A stretch of DNA of 64,000 nucleotides from Rapana venosa. Its lineage: Eukaryota; Mollusca; Gastropoda; Neogastropoda; Muricidae. This document shows positions 33,427-46,288 of this stretch, piece after piece (positions within the stretch are counted from its first letter, which is position 1; every line of letters starts with the position of its first letter). Below the pieces are notes generated by a model. That model saw only the letters and a list, made by a program, of their open reading frames with translations, had not been told where the DNA came from and did no database searches. The stretch covers positions 48,406,673 to 48,470,672 of the forward strand of contig CM054140.1 in assembly GCA_028751875.1 (NCBI GenBank). The letters run 5' to 3'. A program made the translations under genes and the position numbers.

Positions 33427-33588
33427 TTCCTTCGGATGAGACTATAAACCGAGGCCCCGTGTATGAACGCATGCAGAACATCTTGCACACACGCTAAATC
33501 CTGTTCCGCTTTTCGGAAGAGTAGGCCATTATGTGCCGGTGGAAACAGATGACAAAATTACAAAACCGCATACACACGGGTGCTGGAA
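33427..33588 (+). mobile_element. tRNA-SINE family 1, head-less and tail-less
   Basis: Contains the core TTCGGATGAGACTATAAACC and body up to TACACACGGGTGCTGG. Confidence 0.78.
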
Positions 33589-34055
33589 AGAATATTTTAT
33601 AAAAGAAATTTGGTGTGTATAATAGAACGTTGAACTACACATGTGTGTGAATTATTATCATCGTCATCGTCAATATCGTGATTATCACTTCGGTCATGGT
33701 GACAACAACGATGATGATGGAGATGACGACGACGACGACGTCGATGATGACGATGATGATGAAGATGATGATAATGATCACTTTTGCATAGGACTGGCAT
33801 GGAAGGGTGTTTAATGCCTTACTTAAGACATAGAATCATAAGATACGGTAATAATAATAAATTATGCTTTTGTTTTTTCAGAATAATGACATAAGCCAAA
33901 CACTCATTAAATGAAGGTGCTTATTTTTCGAAAGTACTTAAAAGACAAATGATGATCAGCAATCCTACCACAAATTTCTGCCACTGTGATCTTTAGAAAC
34001 ACACCGACAAATAATCAACCAATCAATCGATCGATCGATCAATCAGTCAATCAAT

Positions 34056-34091
<36 letters not shown>

Positions 34092-34140
34092 ATGGAAGTA
34101 CTGTAGTTGACGTGCATCTTGAGCAGGACGAACTTGAACA

Positions 34141-34490
<350 letters not shown>

Positions 34491-34512
34491 GGTGTGTGTG
34501 TGTGGAGAGTGT

Positions 34513-34557
<45 letters not shown>

Positions 34558-34930
34558 ACATCTGTATATCCAGGGGTTGTAGATGAACAACATATCCTTT
34601 TTTTAATCTACTCTATGCTCCACAGGGAAGCACGCGCGCGCGCACTCGCGCGCGCACACGCATCGCGGCGACACGCACACACACCATACACCACACACAT
34701 ACAACACACACAACACACACAACACACACACACACACACACACAACACCACACACACACACACACACAAGACGGGAGCAAGAGATAAACATAACGCAAGA
34801 CAACACAAGACAACACAACACAACACAAAAACAGCTATTGGAGCTATTGGCCTGTGGTTCTGTCTCCAGTGTTAGTTCTAAATGACATATCAAAACTTAC
34901 TCTTAAAGGTAGAGAGTTTTTCTTTTTCAG

Positions 34931-35095
34931 TGGATGGTGTGATAGTGGAATGGGCTCCGTGGTCGGTGTGCTCTTTGACCTGTGGGGGAGGGGAAAGGTC
35001 AAGGACGCGAGAGTGCTATGGGCCGTTCCACGGTGGCGCAATGTGCGCTGAGCATCTGAACGAAAGCGAATCCTGCAACGAACAACCTTGTCCAG
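34931..35095 (+). CDS. Exon 14: TSP1 repeat T11 (first Trp replaced by Ile)
   Basis: Encodes VDGVIVEWAPWSVCSLTCGG, then RSRTREC, GPFHGGAMC, SESC and EQPCPG. 165 bp, phase 1-1, six cysteines. The first of the three stacked Trp is Ile, so one candidate C-mannosylation site is lost, while the second and third Trp remain. The fucosylation consensus CSLTCGGG and sequon NES are intact. Acceptor TTTTTCTTTTTCAG|TG is strong; donor CCAG|GTTTGG is weak, which may make this exon easy to skip (inference). Confidence 0.94.
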
Positions 35096-35244
35096 GTTTG
35101 GCACAGTTGCGCGCACACGTGCATGCACGCATACATGCATGCCTGCATGCCTGCATGCATGCACACAGAAACACACACACACACTTTGTCTGATATCGCT
35201 TAAATTAAAGAAAGAACACACAGACACAGACACAGGACACAGAC

Positions 35245-35279
<35 letters not shown>

Positions 35280-35343
35280 GTCTAAAATCACTAAATGTGA
35301 ATAGACGTTAAACTGAAGATATCCACACACCTCATCTCTCTCA

Positions 35344-35397
<54 letters not shown>

Positions 35398-35776
35398 GTA
35401 TTTAAATTTTTTTTTATTATGATGCCTATATATAATTATCCATGTACGTCGGGGCTGACTATGACCTTTCATCGAGAAGAGGAAAATTAATAGTCTTTAA
35501 GCAGGAGAGAAGTGATTTATTTCTCTAATGTTTCCAACTCCGCCAGCTTAATCTTCGGAAGACACACTCTCTGAAAAGTTCAATGCAGTGCCTCAACGAC
35601 TCCTCAAGGAGTTACTGGAGACCTCAACAGTTAAGTACATAAGGAAGACAAGTTGTTAATATTTTTTTTCCTGTAATGGGTCAATAGCCTTTGTTCAGCT
35701 CCCAAGTGTTTCAACAGCTCCTGTAATCTCTGTTCTTCATAACATGTGCAGTTTGCAGTGCTAGGATATTAAATAA

Positions 35777-35987
35777 GTCCTTCGGATGAGACTATAAACC
35801 GAGGCCCCGTGTGTGAACGCACGCTGAACATCTCGCGCACACGTTAAATCCTGTTCCGCTTTTCGTAAGAGTAGGCCATTGTGTGCTGGTGGGAACATGA
35901 CAAAATTTACAAAACCCGCATGCACACGGGGACTGGATGTAAAAAAGCACATAGGTGCTTAATCCATTATCCTCGATATAAAAAAAG
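35777..35987 (+). mobile_element. tRNA-SINE family 1, head-less
   Basis: Core GTCCTTCGGATGAGACTATA through tail TTATCCTCGATATAAAAAAA. Confidence 0.8.
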
Positions 35988-36244
35988 AACTAAAAATAAG
36001 GATTTCAACTTGGAAAGAACGTAAAACCACGTGTAACCCTTAAGGTTAGGGGGTAGGGTTGTCACACGTGCTCACAGGCGTTGAAAAACTGCGTGTGTCA
36101 AAGAAGAGAGGGACTTTATTTTCATGGATTTAAAAGTGGCTTATTCCAGAAGCTACATTTGTTTCGTTAAGGTTAAAAAAAAAAGGGGGGGGGGGAACCC
36201 ACCATTTTTGTATAAATGTTGGGATCAGCTTTCGGTTTAGTTAA

Positions 36245-37312
36245 AGGTAAACCCAAACTGGGTTCTCTCACACTAACTGTTTTATCTTAAATAGCCCCAA
36301 ACTGGGTTCTCTCACACTGTTTTATCTTAAATAGTCCCAAACTGGGCTCTCTCGCACTGTTTTATCTTAAATAGTCCCAAACTGGGTTCTATCGTACTGT
36401 TTTATCTTAAATAACCCCAAACTGGGTTCTCTCGCACTGTTTTATCTTAAATAGCCCCAAACTGGGCTCTCTCTCACAATAACTGTTTTATCTTAAATAG
36501 CCCCAAACTGGGCTCTCTCACAATAACTGTTTTATCTTAAATAGCCCCAAACTGGGCTCTCTCACAATAACTGTTTTATCTTAAATAGCCCCAAACTGGG
36601 CTCTCTCACAATAAAACGTTTTATCTTAAATAGCCCCAAACTAGGTTCTCTCACACTAACTGTTTTATCTTAAATAGCCCCAAACTGGGTTCGCTCTCAC
36701 AATAAATGTTTTATCTTAAATAGCCCCAAACTGGGTTCTCTCTCACAATAAAGGTTTTATCTTAAATAGCCCCAACTGGGTTCTCTCTCTCACAATAAAG
36801 GTTTTATCTTAAATAGCCCCAACTCGGTTCTCTCACACTAACTGTTTTATCGTAAGTCCTTCGGATGAGACTATAAGCCAAGGCCCCGTGTGCGAACGCA
36901 TGCAGAACATCTTGCGCACACGTTAAATCCTGTTCTGCTGTTCGAAAGAGTAGGCCATTGTGTGCCGGTGGGAACAGGTGACAAAATTTAAAAAACCGCA
37001 TACACACGCATAAAAAAAAATTAATTTAAAAAATCATCTGAGCGCTTTGATTTGTTGCTTTACAAGATTCAGCACTATATAAATTCCATACATTATTATT
37101 ATTATTATTATTTTTTATATTTTTTTATTTTTTATAATTATTATTATTTTAAAAAAAAATCTTTTATCATTATCTTAAATAACCCCAAACTGGGATCTCC
37201 CACACTAAATGTTTTATCTTAAATAACCCCAAACTGGGATCTCCCACACTAAATGTTTTATCTTAAATAACCCCAAACTGGGATCTCCCACACTAACTGT
37301 TTTATCTTCAAC
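36245..37312 (+). repeat. 44-bp minisatellite split by a SINE
   Basis: Unit GCCCCAAACTGGGTTCTCTC plus ACACTAACTGTTTTATCTTA AATA. About 13 units before and three after the insertion at 36855-37165. Confidence 0.85.
36855..37165 (+). mobile_element. SINE family 1 fragment plus ATT-tailed repeat inside a minisatellite
   Basis: A head-less family-1 body (36855-37010) is followed by an unrelated tail, CAAGATTCAGCACTATATAA with (ATT)n. That tail is also seen at 4865-4912 and 15480-15552. Together they split the 44-bp minisatellite of intron 14. Confidence 0.75.
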
Positions 37313-37335
37313 CTGTGTCTTGCACTGTCTCTCAG

Positions 37336-37500
37336 TGGACGGGGTGTGGCAGAATTGGTCAGCGTGGAGCTCGTGCAGTGTCACGTGCGGGGGCGGCACA
37401 CGAGAGAGAGGCCGCAGCTGTTACGGCCCTTTCCATCAGGGGGCTAACTGCACTGGCGCCTGGCGACAGAACGAATCGTGTAATAATCACCACTGTCCAG
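37336..37500 (+). CDS. Exon 15: TSP1 repeat T12
   Basis: Encodes VDGVWQNWSAWSSCSVTCGG, then RERGRSC, GPFHQGANC, NESC and NHHCPG. 165 bp, phase 1-1, six cysteines, three Trp, CSVTCGGG consensus and sequons NWS, NCT and NES. Acceptor CACTGTCTCTCAG|TG; donor CCAG|GTCTGG is weak at +3 to +5. The NWS sequon lies within the Trp ladder, where an N-glycan would sit beside the C-mannosylation motif. Confidence 0.95.
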
Positions 37501-39149
37501 GTCTGGCTTCTGTTTTCTCCATGGTTTTGCTAGAATGCTTTTTCTTTAAAAATCATTATTTTATTGCTATAAATTGTTCGTCACGATCAACAGGATTGTT
37601 TTTCAAATATCCCTTTGGAATCAACTTTGGAATCGTGTTAAATGTTGTTTTTGAAGTTACTAATTGATATCACATTTTTGAACAAAAATATATCATACTA
37701 ATGGATTGTGTGTTGGCTTAAATTCTGAAATATTTCAATTTTTTAAATCACTGATCATGTTAATGTTCACTCATGATGGTGAAGAATCACTGTTACAATG
37801 TTTGTTTATGTATGTATTTGATGGATAATGATAGAAATTTGATAGGTTTATAAACACAGTGCTCTATATTCTTTAACGTATTTTTCTCTCTTATAAAAAT
37901 CGTAATTTTGAAATGGCATTTTTAGTTAAATATAATAGAGCCAATTTGTACACTTGTACTGATTGTTTAAAACAATCGGGGCATGCAGTACCTATGGATT
38001 GTGCACAGTATGATATTTCTTACAGTTAAGCAGTGGACAAACATATACACATTTGCCCATTGTATCAATTTCAAATCAGAAAAATAATTTTTATCTGATA
38101 AACATGATAAAAGCAGAAAAAAGTATCCAAAGCCTAATGTTTGTGTGTCTCTGCAGCATATTCAAACTTTGTGGAGTTGAAACGAAGCTAGATGATTGAC
38201 TCCTTGTAATGCATACAATATAGTAGACATTTTCAGAGTGAGATCAATACCTTTTCTGCTGTTTTGTGGTAAGTTCATGCCTTGTCTGCTTGTGGCGTGT
38301 GTATCGTACATAATCTTGCGAAATGAAACAAAACTGCCCTTAAAGGTTTCAGTTCACGGAGTATTGGTCACTCCACAGACGTCGAGGAGTCTCTGGTGTG
38401 TTAATCTGTGTCTGTACACTGGTGTTCAAATACATATCTCAATATTTAAATACATGTATTATTTTTCCCGTCACGGGTGCTGCTTATCGGCATAAGTCTC
38501 AATGGTATAATGTTTTTCCATTGTAGAGAGAAATGGTTTTTCTCGCTTAAAACCACTGCCTGTAACCTCTTGATATTGAGTGATGCAAAATTAAAAAAAA
38601 GCGACACAGTAGAGCTGAATAAACATTTTGATATTGGTAGTTTGAAAGCGTTCAGACTGACACTGCGGGTCTCTGAATCTGCCCAGGCTGGTTGTGTTAT
38701 GAATGAAAGTGTCAAACACAGCTCTCTTATGTAGTTACATATCCAGCGAAACCTCCACGGTATCAACATAAGCCATCCTCAAACTCCTTGCTCAGTACAT
38801 GAACAACAGTTTCTGAATCACTATCAGTCCTTCACGCCTTTCTTTCAAGATGGCCGCCTTTCGACATTTCCGTGTTCACAATGTCTGTGGTCAAGTTTGT
38901 GCCGAAGTCGTTTAGAGTCTGCAGGTTTAGTGTTGATGGTCAGTGAAGGGCCTAATGAAAGGTCACTTGTTCTACAGTAGACGCCCCCACTTAGGCTGTA
39001 TGGCGTTTGTTATCCTTTGCTTTGGTGAAGTAAGGGGTTAAGCTGTTTAGAACACGCGTCATTTCCATCCTTCTCTGTGGGTGCGAAAACTGGACCGTGA
39101 CTGGATAGAAAAGTTCACGCCTTTGAAATAAAACCATTCAGAAGGCTTC

Positions 39150-39380
39150 TCCACGTCTCTGAGCAGAACCGCGGAACGATCGAGTCAGTGTGGCAAGAGA
39201 TGGTCATGAAAGCTGGGCCATAGGAATTCTACCAGGCTGCTGTAAAGAGGAGGAACCCAGCGTGGTTTGGTCAGGTCACACGGCACAGCTCGCTTGCCAA
39301 GACTATCCTGTAGGGGACACCTGAGGGAGGAAGACGCAGGGGTAGGTAGATAGACGAAGAAGTGGACAGAAAACATCCAT
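39150..39380 (+). pseudogene. Decayed non-LTR retrotransposon RT C-terminus
   Basis: The plus frame from 39245 reads KRRNPAWFGQVTRHSSLAKT and, after an in-frame TAG, GTPEGGRRRGR. It is the same protein region as the 25251 relic, with stop codons. Confidence 0.7.
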
Positions 39381-39651
39381 GGAAAAAATACCCGCCTTTC
39401 AGACAGGAAAGTTAAAGTAAAAATAAATGGGTGGCGCTGCTCCTGCAACGACGAGATCTACTCGAATTTCACGCAGACAAATCGCGCGACTGAAAGTAGA
39501 ATAGAATAGAATACAATACAGTACAATACAAGGCAATGCCATGCAATGCAATGCATAACTATAAAATACAATGCAAAGATTGGACCGGCCTTGACATAGC
39601 TGTGTTACTGCGAAAAGCTGAAGACAGACCAACGTTTATTTATATTTATTC

Positions 39652-40006
39652 ATTTTATTCTTTTATATAGAGGATAATGGAATAAGCACTCGTGTGCTTT
39701 TTTACATCAGTCCCCGTGTGTATGCAGTTTTGTAGATGTTGTCATCTGTTCCCACCAGCACACATTGGCCTACTCTTACGAAAAGCGGAACAGGATTTAA
39801 CGTGTGCGCAAGATGTTCTGCGTGTGTTCGCACACGGGGTCTATCCGAAGGACTTTTGGGGAGAGTGGAGTCTGCACTGATGTTAACTCCAGGGGAATAT
39901 AACCCCTTGAACGGGACTCCAGGGGAATATATCCCCTTGAACGGGAATCGAACCTGGGTCATCAGATTGCGAGCGCAATGTTCTGACCACTAGGCTATCC
40001 CGTCCC
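39652..40006 (-). mobile_element. tRNA-SINE family 1, full length, minus
   Basis: Reverse complement of the family-1 element. The tail is at 39660 (TATAGAGGATAATGGAATAA), the core near 39835 lacks part of the ATAAACCGA motif, and the tRNA-like head ends at about 40006 (TAGGCTATCCCGTCC). A 33-bp direct repeat (ACTCCAGGGGAATATA) lies within its body at 39886-39945. Confidence 0.85.
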
Positions 40007-40402
40007 CCCAACGTTGCAACCGTTAGAAAACTGTCGACCAACACGTCCCTCGAGTCTACACGACGACCATTTAGCTCGAAGGACTGACGATGGAAAGTAA
40101 GGGGTGTCCTGGTGTCTCTTTTCCTGGCCCTCAACAGACATCAGTGAACACCACCATCAGTGCAGGTCGTCCTCTGGCTGGTTGTCTACTGTTGACCGGC
40201 CATTGATGCATGGCTGTGGAAGGCTGCTTATAGAGGTGCAGTACTGGGACATCACAACAGATAAGGCGAGAAAAAAACAAAAAAAGAAAAACAAACAAAC
40301 CGATTTTCTGTAAACTTAAAACCAAAGTTGAAGAAGTGGAAGAAAAAAATGACAAAGAGGGAATATATTGATTACATTGATTTATAAGCATATGACAGTC
40401 AG

Positions 40403-40624
40403 TACTGGTTTGGGCACGTTCAACGGAAAGCAGACCACCACATCATAAAAAGAGCAATGAACTTCGTAGTGGATGGAAAGAGACCAAAGGGAAGACCTAG
40501 CAAAACCTGGGCTGCCTGTATTGCAGATGATCTTAGAGAAAGGGGCATGAATGAGGAGGAAGCTCAAAACAGAGAGAGATGGAGAAGGCTCATCAATGTC
40601 AAACCTCCCCTGGGAGAAACATGA
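40403..40624 (+). pseudogene. Non-LTR retrotransposon RT C-terminus, open to its stop
   Basis: The frame from 40403 reads YWFGHVQRKADHHIIKRAM, then GKRPKGRPSKTW and NRERWRRLINVK, ending in TGA at 40622-40624. It has the same C-terminal signature as the other relics but is a different subfamily. The rest of the element is missing. Confidence 0.75.
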
Positions 40625-41335
40625 CAAAAAAGGAAGAAGAAAAGACAGTCAGTACATAAAAATGTATTTCAAAACCCAGAAGAAAAGTAATTGAAATAGA
40701 AAGTGGTTTTACCATCTGTAATTTCATAACCAGAACGTCTGCGTTCGTCCTCCTGAAAGAAGAACAAGACAGCTGTTGTTATTACCAAAAACCACATACA
40801 GGTAAGAGACATTCATTTTTCGCATCTATCTTCCCATTGATAATTTTAATTCTTCATGTGGGTACGTACAAGTGCTGCAATAAACAGATTTCTTTTCTTC
40901 TTCTCTTCATGTGAGAAAAAGAGCAAAACAGAATACTTTGCACCTGAATAATTATTTCATGTATAAACGGCTGGTTACTGTTTTCATTTTAACCTTACTC
41001 TTTCGACTTCCGATGTTTTATAACTAAGCTAGTAGTTATTCTGGGTAAAGAGTGGAGACCAGTCTCATTGGTGTCCTTCACACATACACACGCACACGTA
41101 CGCACGCAGCACGCACACATACGCACGCACGCACACACGCACGCACACACGCACAAATGTGCTTAGTTGAACTAGTCTCTGTTAACTTAAGTGAAAAAGG
41201 CTAATAATCTCTCATCATGGTCAGACATTCAAAGAATCTGAAGCTCTGAGTTCTCAGACAGAATAGAAAACAGAAAAAGGTGGATTTTTAATGATGTGTC
41301 TAATCCTTTAACTTCATTCGTACACAAATCACTTG

Positions 41336-41490
41336 TTCATACTAACTTTGTTGATTATTGCTGCAGTGTTTTGATTGATTGATTTGACGTAAATGTGTCT
41401 AGCCATTTAACATTCTTCATGACCACTTCACTGGTTTATACTAACTTTGTTGATTATTGCTGCAGTGTCTTGATTGATTGATTGACGTAA
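41336..41490 (+). repeat. Roughly 60-bp direct duplication
   Basis: TTGTTGATTATTGCTGCAGT followed by a TTGATTGATTGA run occurs twice, about 90 bp apart. Confidence 0.7.
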
Positions 41491-41898
41491 ACAAATTTTG
41501 GATTCTCTTCACCTTTGGAGTGTTCTTGTTCTGCACATCAACTGTGGCAGTGTTGTAGTAGTTAGTCTGTGGCTTCTTTTGGGGGGGCTGTTTGAAGTAT
41601 ACTTTTCATTTCAATCTGTCTTGACGAACGTTTTTTGTTTCGGATTTTGTTCTGTTTCGTTAAGGTAGTATAGTAAGGAAAGTTGCAGTGTTTCATAAAA
41701 GACTAGATTGTGTATTGTCGAGTTTTTTTTATCCTTTATTTTTGTGATCTTCTGTCAGATAAAACGACTGTGATGGTCTGTTCTTGGCTTGAGAAAACTG
41801 TTGGTGTGTGGTGTTGTGTAGATAGTACGGTACTGTTTTGTTTCCTTTAGTATTTTTTTCTCTTCTTTTTCTGTTTCTCCCATCCTCGGCCTTCTTGT

Positions 41899-41957
<59 letters not shown>

Positions 41958-41996
41958 TGTGTGTATGTGTGTATGTGTGTGAGTGTGTGTGTGTAT
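41899..41996 (+). repeat. (TG)n microsatellite
   Basis: Simple TG tract with a few TATG interruptions. Confidence 0.88.
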
Positions 41997-42798
41997 GTTG
42001 TGTTACAAAATTTCGTTAGGCGGACATATAATTATTTTCAGTGTTCATTAGGTTGTTGATTGCTGCTGTTGAAAGCGATATGTTCTTTGAACATTAGTTA
42101 TCTTTATGCGGTATAGAATTGTTGAATTTCCATTGTTTTATTTTATACCGTATACGTTAGCTTTACCCTAGTGTCCTACATAAAATTTAATGTCAGTTTT
42201 ACAAATCTGCCTCATAGCTAAAAAACAATTGTTTTGTGATGAAAGGGAGGGGATGGGGGTTGGGGGCTAGAGTCAGCGAGCTAGCTTTGTTGACTTTAGT
42301 GAACAAAATCTATTTTGACATCACACCAAATGTGATGGCCGTGTGTAGAAAATTTTCTCACGTCAACTGTGTATGTAAACTGAACGAAAGCTGTATCAAA
42401 TTAGTTTCAACATATAAATGGAGTGCTGGTTTTATTTGTTTGCATCAGAAAACATCGAATAAAATGTGCTTTACAAGCTTACGGTTTATATTTTTTGTAA
42501 TGTGATATAACTATTATCTCTTCCAAAGTTCAAAAACAGGAAAGTAATGTTGTACAGAAATAAATTTATGTAAACAGTAAACTTTATATCGTAGAATAGT
42601 CGAAATACATATTCGCGAATATTGTTTGAAGGCAAGAAACAACTTAATGTGTAAGAAGACATAGAAACCAACTTAATCGTTCAGAATAGAACCTTTTTAT
42701 TTTGTTTTCTGTAATCCCAATGTAAGTAGATAATTTTTATCAGGAGGACAGGTAGTATTTGAAATGTTTTTAACACTCCACTTGTGTCTGTCCAAATA

Positions 42799-43228
42799 TT
42801 GTTGGTTTTTTAAAAACATTTTATTTGCATTCCTATCATTAAAGAAAAAACCCGCTAAATTCATGTAACTTTAACTATCACGGGGCCTTAAGTCAGCTAC
42901 CAGCAAATGTCTATTGGTAGTCTTTTAAAATTCTGTCGGGGCCGAACACTCGTTCAGAAAACAAAGCTAGAGATGTAATGGCGCATTATGTTTGCGAGAT
43001 AAACAGTTTAATACAATGTACAGCAGTGGGTAATCGCTGTTGCTTATAAAGTTCGTGGGGTGAAAACAGAAAACTTTTCTGAAATTTCCGACATGTACTC
43101 AATCGCGGCCGTCTGCGTTATTTATTGACAGAACATCAGTATTGTTGGGTTTTTTTAAAACATTTTATTTGCATTCCTATCATGAAAGAAAAAAACCGCT
43201 AAATTAATGTAACTTCAACTATCACGGG
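42799..43228 (+). repeat. Direct duplication about 340 bp apart
   Basis: Two copies of about 88 bp (42799-42885 and 43140-43228) share ACATTTTATTTGCATTCCTA and CTAACTTTAACTATCACGGGG-like text. Confidence 0.75.
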
Positions 43229-44114
43229 GGATTGCAAAATCACGATAAATTTGTTCTGTTTTTCTCACTGCTACAAGAGACAGAAGCATCTTTTAATTTG
43301 TAAAAAAAATATAGCTAGATATTTATTTGCTTATCCAGAGGAAAATTCCTTTTTTCCAGCTGTTTAAAAAAAAAAGAGAGTACTACGTCTACCAGAAGCA
43401 ATGGAAAAGCTATTCTTAAACTGCAAGCGAGTTGCAATTTGGCGTATGTATTAAATCACTCCTAAATACAAGGTATTCCAGGATAGGAAGGTTGACAGAG
43501 GGAGGTGGTTTTGGCGCAAGAAAGTTTTCCAAAGGAATACGATAAAAAAAAAAAGAAACCTACACATGACACTTACCCCAACAACATTCATTAGAAACAC
43601 CGTCCAAAAAGCAGAGAAGAACACAGGTATTTGCCAAAATTGAAAGCAGTTCCCACCCGTCCTGGCAGCTTTTTAAACTACATTAAAAAAAATCGGGATT
43701 GCAAAATCAGTTGCATCGTGAACTAAACTCTCCTGTCTCAAAGCGAAAATTACTAGAGGTGCTTTTTAGCGCTCAGCGAAGAGTTCTGGTTGTTGTTGTT
43801 ATGTTTGTCATTGGCGTTTAAGCCTTTCAGTCTTTTGCAATGTGGGTATATCTTACCACACGCTAAGGACATTATCACTTATGACGACGTTACAAAATGA
43901 TACAATAATCAAGCTAACCTTTAACATATAAATGTAGAAAGTAGACTATTTCTATTATTGAAACAGATACCAGAAAACGCATTTCATTTAAGCTTGTGAT
44001 TATTCTAGGGCTTTTTTTGCGCTTTTGTGCAGGCTATTCATGTATTGACATTGTTCCGTGTTTCATGCGCATTTGTTGAGTTTTATGATGAAAAGCTGAA
44101 ATAGTTTGTATCCA

Positions 44115-44145
<31 letters not shown>

Positions 44146-44507
44146 GTGTGCCACAAATGCTCGTGTTATCACTCAGGCTGGTTTATTGTTCAGGTCTATA
44201 GCCATGTTTTGTCACTGTTCAGTTTTATGAACACGCTTGTTGGCCATCCCGTTTGCAGTGGTGTCTGTCTACCTATTTCCCACTGAAGCTAATTGGAAGT
44301 GAAAATGTCTTGTTATTTTAAACATCATCACTTGTGGCTTAAAACTGGGTGTGGTTTGGGGCGTATCACTTGCGTTTGTGTGTGTGTGTGTGTGAGTGTG
44401 TGTGTTGTGTGCGTGTGTGTGTGTAGTGCTGGCGCATGAGTGCGTGCATTGGCGAGCAGTCCGTGCATAGCCCAATACTGAAAGCTATACTTTTGCTGGC
44501 ATTGGCG

Positions 44508-46004
44508 CATAAAGGGGACACGGAGCCTTGGGCCTTCAGTGTGTTGTTTGTTTAGTTTTAAAATTAGTTTTTCGCAAAAAAAATATAATCACAATGTTAT
44601 TTGCAAGCTGTCGGATATTATTGAACGCTTATTTAAAAAACAGAGATAATAAATACTCACAACACCAAATCATTATAATTTTCGCCATGCAGTATAGAGT
44701 AAAACGCTCCTAACGTCGAGGAAAATGCTAGATATTCTTTCACGAAACAGACGTCACGAACACCGCACCGGAGTGCAAAATTCATAGATATTTCCCCATT
44801 CAGTATAAAGAAAACACATTTTTGCTTCACTTCAAACATACCGGAGCGCAAAATTCATAGATATTTCCCCGTTCAGTGTAAAGAAAACACTTTTTGCTTC
44901 ACTTCAAACATACCGGAGCGCAAAATTCATAGATATTTCCCCGTTCAGTGTAAAGAAAACACTTTTTGCTTCACTTCAAACATACAGGAGTGCAAAATTC
45001 ATAGATATTTTACCATTCAGTGTAAAGAGAACACTTTTTGTTTCACTTCAAACATACAGGAGTGCAAAATTCATAGATATTTTACCATTCAGTGTAAAGA
45101 AAACACTTTTTGTTTCACTTCAAACATACAGGAGTGCAAAATTCATAGATATTTCACCAATCAGTGTAAGAAAACACTTTTTGTTTCACTTCAAACCCAT
45201 TAAAACCCCCCACCAACCTCGCACATTTGCTTAATATTGGCAAGAAAGAGTTTGATGATTTGAAAAGCATAAGACGGGAAATTCTGTGAAACATGCAAGA
45301 AACGGTTCAATGGAAAACAGCAAATTCTGGGAAATACTTCCTAGAAATGATTTGATAGTTTTGGGGGGAAAAGCTAATTCCTGGGAATGCACGCAAGAAG
45401 TAGTTCGACTGTTGGATTAAAACACATTTTCTGGAAAAGTAGACAGCATAGTAGCGTATAGAAACACACTAATCTCGTTTTTGGAAAGCATTGTGTCCTT
45501 GACATTTCAAAACGACCTCCAAATGCTTTTCCTTCCCATCATCCGTGCACTTAGCTTTTAATGTCAGATACTGCTGCAATATCTATTTTCTTTGGTAATT
45601 TGCCCCTATGTTTTTTTTTAATGAACTGTCGATTTTTTCATGAGCAGTGGTCAGATACTTTTGTCGTGGAAGAGAAAAAAATATATTGCCAGTGTCATGA
45701 TATCTAACCCGACCTCAGTAAAAATTGAACATAGCCGAGAAATTTCACTTTCAGATTGTTTTTCTGCAGGTAGGCATGAATACACTGCATTTTGAAGCAT
45801 TTTCCCCCTCCAGATATCGATTTTTGTTAATTTTAAAGATGATGAAAAAATCCTACGCCAGCCCCCCCCCAAAAAAAAAAAAACACAAAAAAAACAACAA
45901 CAACAAAACACAACCCCCCCCAAAAAAAAAACACAAAAAAACAACAACAACAAAAAAACGGTTCTCTGCTAATCTAAAAACCCTGAAAGCTTCGTGTCCC
46001 CTTT
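44508..46004. mobile_element. TIR-bounded non-autonomous element
   Basis: The left end AAAGGGGACACGGAGC and right end GCTTCGTGTCCCCTTT are inverted, nearly perfect copies. The same terminal sequence bounds the element at 60595. No transposase frame lies between. Flanks resemble degraded TTAA. It contains the 72-bp minisatellite. Confidence 0.6.
44769..45196 (+). repeat. 72-bp minisatellite
   Basis: Six units with period 72 bp (first gap 73), containing GCAAAATTCATAGATATTT, CAGTGTAAAGAAAACAC and TTTCACTTCAAACATAC. It lies within the TIR-bounded element. Confidence 0.88.
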
Positions 46005-46123
46005 GAGCATTTTTTGGGGGGAGCTTTTGGGTCACAGTGTTGAACAATACATTGTAACATCACATATTTATATAATCCCTTCGAGCTTCATGTTAATCAC
46101 GATGTATGCATACTCCTCTTCAG

Positions 46124-46288
46124 TGGATGGAGTGTGGGGCGCTTGGAGTGCGTGGGGCCTTTGTGACGTCGCTTGTGGAAGCGGCCTGCAGTGGCGTCAT
46201 CGGGATTGTGACGGTCCGCGCTATGGCGGCGCCGACTGCCAGGGCCTGAGCAATCAATCGCAAGCGTGCAATACACACCACTGCCCAG
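46124..46288 (+). CDS. Exon 16: TSP1 repeat T13
   Basis: Encodes VDGVWGAWSAWGLCDVACGS, then QWRHRDC, GPRYGGADC, SQAC and THHCPG. 165 bp, phase 1-1, six cysteines, three Trp. The residue before cysteine 2 is Ala, so the O-fucosylation consensus is lost, as in T4. One sequon (NQS). The last segment, SQACNTHHCPG, is close to that of T18 (NQACNTHHCPG), suggesting a recent shared origin. Acceptor TACTCCTCTTCAG|TG; donor CCAG|GTTTCT is weak. Confidence 0.94.

Larger units (their letters stand above)
35096..37335 (+). other. Intron 14
   Basis: Holds CA/TGCATG (35100-35280) and CT (35345-35395) tracts, a plus SINE family-1 copy without head (35777-35987), and a 44-bp minisatellite (36245-36850 and 37170-37312) split by another SINE insertion with an additional ATT-tailed repeat (36855-37165). 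The array ends about 25 bp before the T12 acceptor. Confidence 0.85.
37501..46123 (+). other. Intron 15 (largest)
   Basis: An 8.6-kb intron. It contains two decayed plus-strand reverse-transcriptase tails (39150-39380, 40403-40624), a full-length minus SINE family-1 copy (39652-40006), direct duplications (41336/41426 and 42799/43140), TG tracts (41899-41996, 44120-44146, 44378-44425) and a TIR-bounded element (44508-46004) that holds a 72-bp minisatellite. Other parts are AT-rich unique sequence without exon-like Cys-rich frames. Confidence 0.7.

Noticed and set aside
36245..36850. Regular approximately 44-bp repeats as a CRISPR array
   Set aside because: There are no unique spacers; the whole unit repeats, and the context is a eukaryotic intron.
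38849..38920. AAGATGGCCGCC start-like context in intron 15
   Set aside because: Only 21 codons before a stop and no donor or promoter evidence; a Kozak-like match alone is weak.
42236..42505. 89-codon frame in intron 15
   Set aside because: No domain pattern, no splice context, and typical of chance frames in AT-rich DNA.
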